Assembly (NCBI GenBank): GCA_031082425.1
Contig: JAVHLB010000005.1
Coordinates: 32,001-96,000, forward strand
Length of the DNA: 64,000 bases
Direction: 5' to 3'
DNA from: Candidatus Edwardsbacteria bacterium
GTDB lineage: Bacteria > Edwardsbacteria > AC1 > EtOH8
Of this stretch, positions 21,438 to 30,706 are shown in pieces (the stretch's first letter is position 1; the number at the start of each line of letters is the position of its first letter). The position numbers and the translations under genes are program-made. The notes under the pieces were generated by a model that made no database searches, had not been told where the DNA came from, and saw only the letters and a program-made list of their open reading frames with translations.

Positions 21438-24400
21438 TTATGTGTTCTTTTCCGCTGTCAGCTCCATCTCGGCTATCTCCACCGGGCTGGTGGTCCTGAT
21501 CTTGGGCCTTATGGTGTTCACCGTCCCTATCCTGGGCGGACGTCCGCTCTTCGGCCGGTATTCGTCCTCCAGGCTTTCGGTCCCGCTGTAGGCGTTCTTG
21601 GTGCCGGATGCCGTTATCAGGCTTATCACCAGTGCGCTTTCGTCGTTGCTGGCCGTCGGCGTAAGCGTAAACCTTAAAACCCGCCAGTAATCGGACGTGG
21701 TTTTCTTGGCCCAGATTATCAGATAGTTGTCCGTCAGGTAAGAATTGCCGCACAAATACAGCGACTGATACGATGTCTTTATGTTTGTCGAGCTTCCCCA
21801 ACTGGTAGCTCCGTCGATCCGCTTAAAATAAACCGTTGCTCCGGATCCGTTGGAGAACACCACGATAATGGTATTGTAGGCCGAAAAGGCGGCAATCGAA
21901 TTGTTGGAGCTGGCCGCGCTGGCCGATACCGTGCTGTCCAGCGTCCAGGTCCCGTATATGTTCCGGTAACAGTAAACTGTTGCCGAAAACAGAACAAAAA
22001 GGTATTCGCTGCCGCTGTGCTTCAAATAGGCATAGGAGTTATTTGTGTATACGCTTCCTGCCACCGTGCAAACATTGGGATAACTGCTCCATATCCCGCC
22101 GACGCATTCCCAAATGGATATCTTGTTGGTCTGCTCCACCACGGTAAACACCGGATTCCCCGCGTTGTTTATAAAAAGTCTCGGTCCGTACAGGTAGCAG
22201 GGCGATATATCAGTGCGATAGGCCGTTACGGACTTGTCCAGCGTCCAGGTGGCATGGTCCTTGGACGATTTATATATATATGCCGTATATCCGACATAAT
22301 CCACATAAACCAAATATATAATTCCATCTTTGATTACCGATGATATCCATCTTGCCTGAGTTGGGGTGGGCAAGATTATTATGTTCTGCTCGGTCCCCAG
22401 TTTCTGGCTGTTCACGTTGAATGTGTTGTAAACTATCCTGTTATTCCAGGCCGCCGTCAGTCCGGTCCACAGCAGGTACAGGGTATTCCCGTCCGCTGAA
22501 AGCAGTATGTTCGTCCCGTTTATGTCGTAGTTCCCGTTCACCGAGCGGTCTACCGCTATTCTTTCTATGGCTCCGGTGGACCGGTTGAGTTTTATCAGAT
22601 CCACCGAGGTGTTTTTATCATAGTCGCTCTTTCCGGTGGTGGTGGTGTCTTTCCAGGCCACCAAAAAGTATTCGTTACCGTCTCCCGCCACTACCGACGA
22701 ATTGTTGTTGCCCCACTGCATGGACGAATTTCCGTTCAATTCCGCCGGCAGCAGGGATCCCGAGGGCGTCATGGTCTTTTCGGCCGCCGTCGCCGCCACC
22801 GTATAGCCGCTCAGATCCCTTTCATACGATCTTATCAGCCCCTTTATGCTGGATGCCCTCATCCTCTGCTCGTCAATTCCCTGGCCCTGCCATTCCCTCA
22901 CCAGTGGCACGTTGCTGTTGCCGCTTCCGTTAAAGTTCTTCCAGCCCTGCCAGTAAAGCACCCAGGACCGCCCCATAAAGGCCAGATAGTCCGATCCCGA
23001 CCGCACAAAGGCCTTTATCTCCTGCCCCGGTATCTTGAACGACCCGGCTTTGTTCATGTCCACCTTGTGGCCGAATACCGTGTTGTTGGCCGCCGCTCCC
23101 GGCAGCGGGGTGGCGAATATCAGGCTGTTGTCATAGCTCGATCGGATCATATGGTTGCTAAGCGGCAGCGTTCCCTTTAAAAACTGGAATCGCCAGTAGT
23201 CGGCCGCGCTGGAATACCCCACGCTGGGCTTCAGGTCGAATGTTACCTTGGTGTGGGACCATATGTTGCCGGAGGCGTCGGTCACGGCCGGGGTGTCGGC
23301 CCCTTCGGTCCGGTAATTAAGTGCGCTGAACTTGTACCCGGCGGTTATCTGGGCCAGGGTAAGCTCCGTCCAGGGTGACCAGTTTGCGCTGGCCAGGCCC
23401 GAATAGCTGCCCAAAAAGGTCACTGTAAGGCCGTTGGCGTGGTTATATTGCAGGTTGCTGTCCGGGGTGATCACATTCCCCGATATGGCCGTTATATAAA
23501 AGGTCTCGTTCCCGTTGGTGGGGTCGGTTATCTTTATCTGGTCGCCTATTTCCAGTCCGGATGCGCTGGCCGACGCTACGGTTATGGAAGATCCTCCCGC
23601 GCTGTGCACCCCGGACAAAGTGGTGGTCCCCAGGGTGTCAAGGGTGGCCGACTTTCCCACCCTTATCTTGAACTTCGGGTAGTACTCGCTGTCTATCTTG
23701 CGGAATCCGGCCAGGAACCGGCCGAAATCAATCTGCGAGCTGGCTGTCAGTCCCGTCCCTTTGGCTATGGCGTCGATGTAGGTGACCTGGGTGGAATCGC
23801 TTCCCTCAAGTCGTATTTCACCAATATTTATAAAATTACTGCCGGCCACCGCTCCGGCGGTTCCCGTAAAGGTCATACCGAATATTTTCATTTTAGCTAT
23901 ATAAACTGGACCTCCCGTAATATATAGCGTTACAGAAAATCTGCTTATTTTGGCATCACTATCATCATCTTCTGTTAAATTGCTGTACCACCAAGCCAAA
24001 GTAATTGAACTGCAGTATTTATTTACTGTTATTTCCTGCCAGCCAGTTGACGGTCCTATTTTACTTATTTGTTTTCCATCAGCATATAATACTGGATCAG
24101 TATGTTTTGTAAGGAAAAATGAATAATCCTGATTTACCAATCTGTAGTAAGTAGGGGATGTAATATCCGGATAAGCTGGATGATTATCATATAATGGCGC
24201 GCCATAAACCCCACCTACGTTATTACCGGAAGCATCTAAACATCCAATTCCTCCGTTTTTCCATGGGGTTGTTGCTCTTCCTACTGTATATGGGATAACA
24301 TTAGTTACCCCTAATGACATCCATCCGGCGTCTGCCTCGGTATCGGCTCCCAGTCTCATCCTGGCGCTTACCTGCTCGAACTCCGGCTTGGTGTCCTTTC

Positions 24401-25454
24401 CTATCCCCACCAGATTGCCGTCGCCTTTGTAGATCGCTTTCAGGCTATTCCTTATGCCCGGGGCCAGTGGCCGCACGTAAAAACCGGCTTCGGCGGTAAG
24501 GTTCACCGGATCGCCCGGTAACTTGCTGTAGGATCCCCTTCCCAGCATCAGCCAGCTTCCGCCTTCGTAATTGCTGTAAAAACTGAACAATCCGAACTCG
24601 TTCACAAAGGCCGCGTCTTTTATGGCGCATCCCGCGCCCTGCAGGGCGCATATTATGTTAAGGCTCACTATGCCGTTCTCGCCCGGGGCCAGTCCTATCC
24701 AGAACACTCCGTTCTGGGTGGCTGCAAAGGCCGAGGTTTCGCTCATCTGGCAAAGTGCCGTGTTGTATCCGCTCACTCCCTGGGCGGCCGCCGCCACCCA
24801 TTGGTTGTCGTCGTATACCTTGTCCAGCCTTTCCTGCAGCGTGGATTTAAACCGGTTGGGATCGTTGGGCGATGATAAAAGGTATCTCTCTCCGTCGTCT
24901 ATCACCGTCCGGCTGCCCATGTACAGGCCCCGTATGAACGGCGGGAACTCCGTCAGGCTGGTCACTTTCAGGGCCCCGCTGGTTGGCCAGGTGGTGCCGT
25001 CTATCAGGTAAACGTCCACCCCGTTGGAAAACACCACGTCCCGGTTGCTTCTCACTATCCAGGCTACATGCAGGTGCGGGGATCCTCCTTCCAGCTCCAG
25101 GTCCGTTCCATCGGCCGTCTCGGCAAATGACTTGGTGGCCGCCTCGTTGTCCCAGTCGGCCCATTTGTTGGCGGTGTATATTATCTTGCCGGTGGACGTC
25201 AGGGCCAGTATGTAATTAACGCCCTGCGAGCTTCTAAACTCCACGGCGTCGTATATGTCAAATCCAAAGGCAACGGTGTTCAGGGGATCGCCCGAACCGG
25301 TGTATTTGCCGTCCATAATGCCGTCCCTGGGCCTGAATCCGGACATCAACAGGCACTCCCCGGGATCCATGGCCCTGGGATCCTTGTCTTCCCTCATCCC
25401 CTTGAACCCCTTTTGCGGGGTTATATCCATCAATGTGTTGCCGTGCCTCTGCAT
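21438..25454 (-). CDS. Large tail-nozzle-like structural protein (1338 aa)
   Basis: The N-terminus, with DPGECLLMSGFRPRDGIMDGKYTG, resembles the opening of tail tubular B/nozzle or stabilisation proteins of short-tailed phages, where an N- or D-P-G-E-C motif precedes a beta-propeller. The following 300 residues have propeller-like strands (ILALTSTGKIIYTAN, VVFSNGVDVYLIDG). The middle holds Gly/Ser/Thr-rich beta domains, and the C-terminal 400 residues again look like a propeller with repeated EYFLVAW, NTLYLLWTG and YLFVLFS strands. The ATG shares a base with the upstream stop (TAATG). It follows the connector-like and small tail genes, as in T7-like gene order. Confidence 0.6.
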   Translation of the reverse strand: MQRHGNTLMDITPQKGFKGMREDKDPRAMDPGECLLMSGFRPRDGIMDGKYTGSGDPLNTVAFGFDIYDAVEFRSSQGVNYILALTSTGKIIYTANKWADWDNEAATKSFAETADGTDLELEGGSPHLHVAWIVRSNRDVVFSNGVDVYLIDGTTWPTSGALKVTSLTEFPPFIRGLYMGSRTVIDDGERYLLSSPNDPNRFKSTLQERLDKVYDDNQWVAAAAQGVSGYNTALCQMSETSAFAATQNGVFWIGLAPGENGIVSLNIICALQGAGCAIKDAAFVNEFGLFSFYSNYEGGSWLMLGRGSYSKLPGDPVNLTAEAGFYVRPLAPGIRNSLKAIYKGDGNLVGIGKDTKPEFEQVSARMRLGADTEADAGWMSLGVTNVIPYTVGRATTPWKNGGIGCLDASGNNVGGVYGAPLYDNHPAYPDITSPTYYRLVNQDYSFFLTKHTDPVLYADGKQISKIGPSTGWQEITVNKYCSSITLAWWYSNLTEDDDSDAKISRFSVTLYITGGPVYIAKMKIFGMTFTGTAGAVAGSNFINIGEIRLEGSDSTQVTYIDAIAKGTGLTASSQIDFGRFLAGFRKIDSEYYPKFKIRVGKSATLDTLGTTTLSGVHSAGGSSITVASASASGLEIGDQIKITDPTNGNETFYITAISGNVITPDSNLQYNHANGLTVTFLGSYSGLASANWSPWTELTLAQITAGYKFSALNYRTEGADTPAVTDASGNIWSHTKVTFDLKPSVGYSSAADYWRFQFLKGTLPLSNHMIRSSYDNSLIFATPLPGAAANNTVFGHKVDMNKAGSFKIPGQEIKAFVRSGSDYLAFMGRSWVLYWQGWKNFNGSGNSNVPLVREWQGQGIDEQRMRASSIKGLIRSYERDLSGYTVAATAAEKTMTPSGSLLPAELNGNSSMQWGNNNSSVVAGDGNEYFLVAWKDTTTTGKSDYDKNTSVDLIKLNRSTGAIERIAVDRSVNGNYDINGTNILLSADGNTLYLLWTGLTAAWNNRIVYNTFNVNSQKLGTEQNIIILPTPTQARWISSVIKDGIIYLVYVDYVGYTAYIYKSSKDHATWTLDKSVTAYRTDISPCYLYGPRLFINNAGNPVFTVVEQTNKISIWECVGGIWSSYPNVCTVAGSVYTNNSYAYLKHSGSEYLFVLFSATVYCYRNIYGTWTLDSTVSASAASSNNSIAAFSAYNTIIVVFSNGSGATVYFKRIDGATSWGSSTNIKTSYQSLYLCGNSYLTDNYLIIWAKKTTSDYWRVLRFTLTPTASNDESALVISLITASGTKNAYSGTESLEDEYRPKSGRPPRIGTVNTIRPKIRTTSPVEIAEMELTAEKNT

Positions 25455-25861
25455 TACAGTATGGCCACCCAGTTATAATTTATTCCGCTTCCGGCGGTGA
25501 TGTATATGTTCGTGGCGTCTGCCGCCGCGCTCATATAGGGCGCGTCAGCCGCGGCCGCCAGGGCCGAGGTTGCCGTTATCAGCACCACGGTCGGGGCCTC
25601 GGTCAGCCCGTGGGCAATGGTCTGCTGCGCCCCGGTCCCGGTGGAGCTGTTCTTGGCGTGCTTAAGCTGCGATATCCTCAATCCTGCTGCCGGCAAAGCG
25701 TCCGCTGCGCCGTATGAATGCCGGCCGTCCGCCCCGTGGGCCTCTATGTCCATAAGCTCGACGTCCGCGCTGTCCTTTATTTTAAGGTGGTTGTCGGTGT
25801 CAAGGTAAATGGATCTCTGCTTTACTGCGGACCCGTCGAAGAATTCGTTTAATCCCGGCAT
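25454..25861 (-). CDS. Small tail/decoration-like protein (135 aa)
   Basis: AAAGGAAAATAAA precedes the ATG at 25861. The C-terminal half has the motif TGAQQTIAHGLTEAPTVVLI, common in phage tail and baseplate-associated or capsid-decorating beta proteins. No signal peptide. Its stop overlaps the start of the nozzle-like gene as TAATG, so the two are probably made together. Confidence 0.55.
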   Translation of the reverse strand: MPGLNEFFDGSAVKQRSIYLDTDNHLKIKDSADVELMDIEAHGADGRHSYGAADALPAAGLRISQLKHAKNSSTGTGAQQTIAHGLTEAPTVVLITATSALAAAADAPYMSAAADATNIYITAGSGINYNWVAIL

Positions 25862-25879
25862 TTTATTTTCCTTTTTCTA

Positions 25880-25906
25880 TTGACTTTTTTATAATTTTGA
25901 TGTAAT
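25880..25906 (+). promoter_or_regulatory. Putative promoter of the late-region moron lipoprotein
   Basis: TTGACT at 25,880 and TGTAAT at 25,901, 15 bp apart, in a markedly AT-rich stretch that lies between two leftward genes but points right toward the lipoprotein gene. The spacing is short, so this is tentative. Confidence 0.35.
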
Positions 25907-25936
25907 GTTCAATCGTCAAATATGAGGTTTATTGCC

Positions 25937-26446
25937 ATGAAAAAGATAATTCTGTCTTTCTGTCTGGGTCTGGTGCTTATCGGCTGCGCCAAGGATCCTG
26001 TGGCTGTTGATCAACCGGTTATTCCTTCTCTTTCAAGCAGCAATATCTCATCTTCATTATTCAGCACCGTTTGTATAAGTTATAATGGCGTTTCTTATGA
26101 CACTTTTGGTATCGCTGCACTGGATGTAAAGATCATTGGAAAGTTTCAGGGATTCGATTACATTAAGACATCCAGCGATTCGGTCGGCGGCTTCTGTTAC
26201 CTGCACAATTCAAAAATGATAGAGATACCGTTTGATCATGCATTGCCGCCTTATTGTTCTTACCGGGATACATCCAATGCGTCTTTGTGGATTGTTTATT
26301 ACTGGTATCCGCTTTCATCTGACCCCATCAATCCGTCTTTTTCGCCGCTATTGGCGGATGATACTCTCACTTCCATTGACAGCACTATTGCCTATTTTTC
26401 CTGGTGGTATGATAATCAACGGTATCAAGTCCGCCGTAAGCTCTAA
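25937..26446 (+). CDS. Lipoprotein moron inside the late gene cluster (169 aa)
   Basis: The gene runs against all its neighbours. The ATG at 25937 has a GAGG about 9 nt upstream. The protein starts with a lipoprotein signal (ILSFCLGLVLIGCAKDP, lipobox LIGC). The mature part has a Ser-rich linker and a small domain with several Cys and Trp residues (YYWYPLSSD, FSWWYDNQRYQ). Base composition is visibly more AT-rich than the surrounding late genes. Own promoter, opposite strand and different composition are the classic marks of a phage moron expressed in the lysogen; known examples block superinfection or alter the surface. The function here is unproven. Confidence 0.7.
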   Translation: MKKIILSFCLGLVLIGCAKDPVAVDQPVIPSLSSSNISSSLFSTVCISYNGVSYDTFGIAALDVKIIGKFQGFDYIKTSSDSVGGFCYLHNSKMIEIPFDHALPPYCSYRDTSNASLWIVYYWYPLSSDPINPSFSPLLADDTLTSIDSTIAYFSWWYDNQRYQVRRKL

Positions 26447-26820
26447 GTCCCCAGCCTTCCGTCCGTGAATATCTTCACCGTTCCGTGGTTCCTCATCGTC
26501 CCAAACACCTGCATTCTGCCGTAAAGGAATATGGTCCCGTAGTTGGTCACGTCGTAGTAATCCTTTTCGGCCCCGGCCTCTATCAAAAGCACCTGATCGG
26601 ACAGTATGGTGATGCTTTTCATTATGTCGTTGTCGGCGCTGGTGCCGGAAACGGCCGCATTATTGCCTGATTCCAGGGCTTCGGCAATGCGTTCCAAAGC
26701 CTCTATTTGTTCGGGTGAAGATCCGCCGGCTCCGGACGCTCCGGCTGCTGTGGCGGCCCCGGTATTGCTGTTCGAAGGAGCCCTGGCCACATTGCCGCGA
26801 TATGCAGTCCCGTGAGGCAT
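26443..26820 (-). CDS. Small structural-region protein (125 aa)
   Basis: Residues 1-60 are Ala/Gly/Ser-rich with a helical piece (EQIEALERIAEALESGNN). The end is a run of short beta strands (YYDVTNYGTIFLYGRMQVFGTMRNHGTVKIF split over two lines of a repeat-like pattern), resembling a small beta-helix rung. It starts close after the connector-like gene and ends against the convergent lipoprotein gene with a 4-nt overlap. Function unknown. Confidence 0.5.
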   Translation of the reverse strand: MPHGTAYRGNVARAPSNSNTGAATAAGASGAGGSSPEQIEALERIAEALESGNNAAVSGTSADNDIMKSITILSDQVLLIEAGAEKDYYDVTNYGTIFLYGRMQVFGTMRNHGTVKIFTDGRLGT

Positions 26821-26823
26821 CTC

Positions 26824-27531
26824 TTAAAAGCTCCCCGAATAACCGCTAAGGTTCCCACCGGTGCCTCCCGGGCCCAGTGGTATCATGGCCCGTTTGCCCG
26901 GCTGGCTTTTCTTCAATGAAAAGATCAGCTCCTCCACCTCGGCCCTTTGGGCCTTCTCGCCCTCCCACTCCTTTTCCGCCTTATAAAAAAGCCTTATGGC
27001 CTCCGCCACCACCAGGTCCGCTATGATGTCGGAAACAGCCAGGCTGTCTCCGTCGCTTATCGGGTCCTGGTTGTAAAGCGCACCCACTACCAGCCCGTCG
27101 GTCACCGCGTCGGACGGTTGCGGGTGGATGTACAGGTTGCCGGAATCGTAGCCCACTGCCGGGTTTTCGCAGGTGGCCGCTATCGCCAGCTTGTCGTTCT
27201 CCTCTATCGGCCGCTGGATTATCCGGCTGGCCGGTATCACCAGGTAGTCGTCATTGGCCCCGTATTTCAGCTTGATATATCCCAGGGCCAGTATCTTGCT
27301 GGCGTCGGTTACGGCGTATTTGCAGGTGGCGGCCGCCAGGTCCTGGTTGGTCTCCTTGGCAGCGGTGGACATCAGCCCGGCGCACTCCGGATAAAGCCGC
27401 TTTAAAATGCTCTTGGCCCCGGAATATGCCCGGTTGATGTATAAAAGAATGTCGGTATCAGTGGGGTTATCGTCGCCTTCCCCGCTGTCCGTCCTAAAGT
27501 TGGTATAAAGATCCGCCGTAGTGTAGGCCAT
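26824..27531 (-). CDS. Head-tail connector/adaptor-like protein (235 aa)
   Basis: AAGGAGTGATAT precedes the ATG. The N-terminus (MAYTTADLYTNFRTDSGEGD, then DTDILLYINRAYSGAKSIL) has the layout of phage adaptor proteins: a short leader, then a helix with ILxYINxAY that binds the portal. IHPQPSDAVTDGL in the middle and a helical end (DLVVAEAIRLFYKAEKEWEGEKA) also occur in such proteins. The gene comes right after the capsid, which is where gp11/gp4-like adaptors are encoded. I am fairly sure of the class, not of a named family. Confidence 0.6.
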   Translation of the reverse strand: MAYTTADLYTNFRTDSGEGDDNPTDTDILLYINRAYSGAKSILKRLYPECAGLMSTAAKETNQDLAAATCKYAVTDASKILALGYIKLKYGANDDYLVIPASRIIQRPIEENDKLAIAATCENPAVGYDSGNLYIHPQPSDAVTDGLVVGALYNQDPISDGDSLAVSDIIADLVVAEAIRLFYKAEKEWEGEKAQRAEVEELIFSLKKSQPGKRAMIPLGPGGTGGNLSGYSGSF

Positions 27532-27553
27532 ATATCACTCCTTGCTTTTATCT

Positions 27554-27588
27554 CCCTCTCCCAAAGGGGGAGGGGCAGGGGTGGGGTC
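27554..27588 (+). repeat. GC-rich palindromic dispersed repeat, copy 11a (forward, intergenic)
   Basis: CCCTCTCCC, AAA loop, GGGGGAGGGGCAGGGGTGGGG tail-type unit between the capsid and connector genes. Confidence 0.85.
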
Positions 27589-27643
27589 GGTTCCCTTTAC
27601 TGGCTCCGGGGCCTTTAATAAGACCACCGGAGCCGTTCACTTT

Positions 27644-27676
27644 CCCCTATCCCAGGGGAGGGGCAGGGGAGGGGTC
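27644..27676 (+). repeat. GC-rich palindromic dispersed repeat, copy 11b (forward, intergenic)
   Basis: CCCCTATCCCAGGGGAGGGG followed by CAGGGGAGGGGTC. It is 56 bp from copy 11a in the same orientation and just after the capsid stop codon. The sequence CACCGGAGCCGTTCAC between the two copies, with GGCTCCGG upstream, can form a terminator-like hairpin. Confidence 0.8.
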
Positions 27677-27680
27677 AGAT

Positions 27681-28946
27681 CTAGAAGTATTTCTCGATGT
27701 CGGTCAGAACGCCGATCTGTCCCAGATCGTAGAGCCCCATCTGCATGGGATGCCAGATGGCTATCTCGCCCACCGCCTGGCCGGGCACCCTCAGGCCGCC
27801 CTCTTCGGAATCCATGTAATCGGGCTCGTCATCTGCCAGCGGGGCCACCCACAGGTTCTTGCTGGGCATGACTATGGCCACGCCTTCCGGCATGTCCGGG
27901 TCCACCACGACCGAAAGGTCCTTGTCCACCTTCCAGTCGGGCTCCATGGCCAGCAGGGTCTTCTCGCCGTCCATGGGGTATCTCTGCCGGTCGGCAAAGG
28001 TCTTGTCGTAGAAGAAGTCGTTGGTCTGGCTGCCGATCAGCACCACGTCGCACTTGAAGTTGCCGCGCACGTTGACCCGCCTTTTCAGGTTGCGGATGGC
28101 CATAGACGGCTTTTCGTAGATGGTCTTGTCGTCGTCGGCCGAAATGCTGATGGGGTTGGTCCGGCCCGTCCGGGTCTTGCTGCCGATGGTGTTGTCCTTG
28201 GTGTACAGGTCCACCATCCCGTAGGGCAGCAGGTTGTGCGAGCCCAGCATGTACAGCGGCTGCTCGGCATGGGCCGCGGTAAAGGCCGCCCCGGTGGAAA
28301 GGTCGCTCTGCACGCAGGCCAGGGTCACCGTTCCGTTGTCGTTCTCGGTGATGGTGCTGATGATGCCGTAATATCCGGTGTTCAGCCCGCTGGAGCCGTT
28401 CCAGCCCGGCTGGCCGGAATCGGCAAACTCCACCGCCAGCCCCTCGAACAGGTGGTTTATCTGGGTCCCGGCCGGTATGGTGATGCTGGAGCCGCCGGGG
28501 CTGTTGGTGGCCTTGGCGCACACCTGGCAGGCGTAGCCCACGTAATGGGCTATGTTCATCATCTTGTTCAGCGAGGCCCAGGCGGTTTTGATCTGCTTCT
28601 TCAGCATGTTGGCGCCACTGGTGTCCTTCAGCTTCTTCAGCAGCCAGTCGTACCGCAGGGAGTACAGGTACTGGGCGACGTTGTAGGTCACCGCGTCGGC
28701 GACGGCCGCCTGTGCCGCGTTCTGCAGGTAGATGTTGCTGGTGGTGTGCAGGCCGCCCTGCAGCGCGCCGGTGTGCAGGCCCTGGCCTTCGATCACCAGC
28801 TGTTTATTGCCGTTCCAGTTGGCAACCTTCTCGTTGATGCGGTTGGTCTTCAGCAGCTTCGAAAGCTTGTTCTCGCTGTTGTACAGGGGTATGGCCTCTC
28901 TGCGGACCTCCTGCATTATGTTGGTAACTTGCGCTCTTGTGAGCAT
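27681..28946 (-). CDS. Major capsid protein (421 aa)
   Basis: AGGAGGAATACCC precedes the ATG. Length, lack of signal peptide and position directly after the scaffold gene fit an HK97-fold capsid protein. Visible features: a helical start (TRAQVTNIMQEVRREAIPLY), long central helices (YDWLLKKLKDTSGANMLKKQIK), the loop DRQRYPMDGEKTLL, and a C-terminal stretch typical of P-loop/A-domain ends (VAIVMPSKNLWVAPLADDEPDY, GEIAIWHPMQMGLYDLGQI). It forms the icosahedral shell with the scaffold. Capsid sequences diverge strongly, so the call rests on synteny plus these features. Confidence 0.75.
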   Translation of the reverse strand: MLTRAQVTNIMQEVRREAIPLYNSENKLSKLLKTNRINEKVANWNGNKQLVIEGQGLHTGALQGGLHTTSNIYLQNAAQAAVADAVTYNVAQYLYSLRYDWLLKKLKDTSGANMLKKQIKTAWASLNKMMNIAHYVGYACQVCAKATNSPGGSSITIPAGTQINHLFEGLAVEFADSGQPGWNGSSGLNTGYYGIISTITENDNGTVTLACVQSDLSTGAAFTAAHAEQPLYMLGSHNLLPYGMVDLYTKDNTIGSKTRTGRTNPISISADDDKTIYEKPSMAIRNLKRRVNVRGNFKCDVVLIGSQTNDFFYDKTFADRQRYPMDGEKTLLAMEPDWKVDKDLSVVVDPDMPEGVAIVMPSKNLWVAPLADDEPDYMDSEEGGLRVPGQAVGEIAIWHPMQMGLYDLGQIGVLTDIEKYF

Positions 28947-29033
28947 GGGTATTCCTCCTGTTTATTTATGGATTTATTGTTGTGATTGTCGTTTTCCTAA
29001 CCATGATCACCGGATGATGGTCCTGAAATTTTC

Positions 29034-30029
29034 CTAACTCTCCATTGCCCAGTTGGCCAGGGTCTTCCCCGGTGTAGGCGCCCCTTCCGCTTCCGGCTGG
29101 GGAGCCCGGACTATGTCCGAAAGCTCGGCCAGCTTGTCCTTGTTTTCGCGGTAGTGGTTCAGCACCGACAGCTCGATCTGCTTCATCATGGGGTTGTCCT
29201 TGCCCACGTTCTGCTTCACGAACTCGGCCACCTGGTTCTGCAGGGCCGGGTTGCCGGCCTGCATGGCCTTGCCAAAACTGTCTAACCAGTCGCTCTGGGC
29301 CTGGGTGGCCACCATTACCGGGTCCACCTCGTCGCCGTGCTGGTCGTTCAGGATCTTTATGGCCAGTATCTGGGCCTCCGGAACATCCGGGGCGAACTTC
29401 TTGCTTTCGCTCAAAAAGTGCAAAGCCTCTTCGGCCTGCTGCTTTTCGGCCATCGGCCGGCGGATGTCGGTCAGCTGCTCGGTTAGTTCGTTTATCCTCT
29501 GCATGGCCGGGGTGAGCAGTTTGTTCAGCTGTCCGGGCAGGATCTCGTTGTACAGCCTCTGCTCCTCCGGGGTCAGGGTTGCTTTCAGGTCTTCCGGGAT
29601 CTCCAGGCTAAAGGTCTGCTGGGGCGCCTTCTGTTCGTATTCCGCCAGCTTCTGCTGCAGGCTGGTCAGGGCGGCGGTCTTCTCGCCCAGGGTGCCGTCG
29701 TATTTTTTGCGCACCCCCTCCAGCCTTTTGCCTATGTTGTAGTCGTAGCTGGCCTGAAGGACCTTGCGCTCCTCCGGGGTCAGCTTGGCCATCAGGGTGG
29801 AATAGTGGCGTCCCAGTTCCGGGCTGTCCGGGGTAAATTCGTCCTTGGGTTGTGCGTCCGGCGCTTTCGCAGGTTCTGCGCCATTTTTGCCGGTGGCGTC
29901 CGGTTGTGACTGCGGTTTGTCGGGCGCTGCCTCGGCCGGGATCTCTGCCGGTTTCTCCGGGGCGGCGGGTGCTCCGCCTCCGGCCGGTGGATTCAGGTCG
30001 GGCAGTATCTTTCTCAGAAAATTGTTCAT
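29034..30029 (-). CDS. Scaffold protein (331 aa)
   Basis: A Pro/Ala/Glu-rich N-terminal third is followed by long charged helices (EERKVLQASYDYNIGKRLEG, LTSLQQKLAEYEQKAPQQ, INELTEQLTDIRRPMAEKQQ) and a basic-acidic helical C-terminus. This low-complexity start plus coiled-coil body directly upstream of the capsid gene is the usual pattern for phage scaffolding proteins, which guide procapsid assembly and then leave. No protease motif is present. An AAAGGTTACC region precedes the ATG. Confidence 0.7.
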   Translation of the reverse strand: MNNFLRKILPDLNPPAGGGAPAAPEKPAEIPAEAAPDKPQSQPDATGKNGAEPAKAPDAQPKDEFTPDSPELGRHYSTLMAKLTPEERKVLQASYDYNIGKRLEGVRKKYDGTLGEKTAALTSLQQKLAEYEQKAPQQTFSLEIPEDLKATLTPEEQRLYNEILPGQLNKLLTPAMQRINELTEQLTDIRRPMAEKQQAEEALHFLSESKKFAPDVPEAQILAIKILNDQHGDEVDPVMVATQAQSDWLDSFGKAMQAGNPALQNQVAEFVKQNVGKDNPMMKQIELSVLNHYRENKDKLAELSDIVRAPQPEAEGAPTPGKTLANWAMES

Positions 30030-30106
30030 GGTAACCTTTCTCTGGCTTTAACCGGCCAGGTCGGTCTTGTTTGGTTGGGTTGAACTTTTAACCGTTGAAT
30101 TGATCA

Positions 30107-30664
30107 TTACCACTGGGCCGGTTTGCTCTTCTTGTTGTCTATCAGGTCCGATGTAGATACCTTTAGCTGGCAGTCGGTACTATCGGCAGCCACGTTGCCG
30201 GTTAATCTCAATGCTATGCCGGCCGCGTTGCTCTGCCGATAATCAAAAGCCTTGTACCAATCAATAGTATCTTTGGCGGTTATGGTTGGTTTCAAACTGT
30301 CGGAAGCCAAAATAGCTATCCATCCGTTGGCGCTGTCACCATAGCATTTGCCGTCATTGTCGATGTACTTGTAGGCAATGTCCGGCACATAACACACGGT
30401 GGCCGTAGTGTCCTTGGGATAGAATTTAAAGTAGTATGCCCCGTACGGCACCTGATCGGTCCCAAAATACACCAACATGGTGTCCGATCCGGTCCCGTTG
30501 GTGGTGGCCGCATAGGTGGTGGGGATATAGGTTCCCCGGGTGGAATTGGCGCCCAGGTAAGAGCGGTACTCGGTCTGGCTCAGCGGGCTGTTTTGGGCCT
30601 GGCACACGCTCACGCTGAAGATCAGCGCCAGCACTGCCAAAAGGATTACTGCTTTTTTGATCAT
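30107..30664 (-). CDS. Exported protein between scaffold and portal genes (185 aa)
   Basis: AGGAGTTTAAGGACC precedes the ATG. The protein starts with a signal peptide (KKAVILLAVLALIFSVSVCQAQ), and the mature part is beta-rich with Thr/Asp/Tyr (SDTMLVYFGTD, AYYFKFYPKDTTATVCYVPD). The position within the head-assembly block would suggest a head decoration protein, but a Sec signal argues for export. It may be inserted cargo. No family recognised. Confidence 0.55.
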   Translation of the reverse strand: MIKKAVILLAVLALIFSVSVCQAQNSPLSQTEYRSYLGANSTRGTYIPTTYAATTNGTGSDTMLVYFGTDQVPYGAYYFKFYPKDTTATVCYVPDIAYKYIDNDGKCYGDSANGWIAILASDSLKPTITAKDTIDWYKAFDYRQSNAAGIALRLTGNVAADSTDCQLKVSTSDLIDNKKSKPAQW

Positions 30665-30706
30665 GGTCCTTAAACTCCTGATTATGGTTAAATTCTTATT
30701 ATTCCT

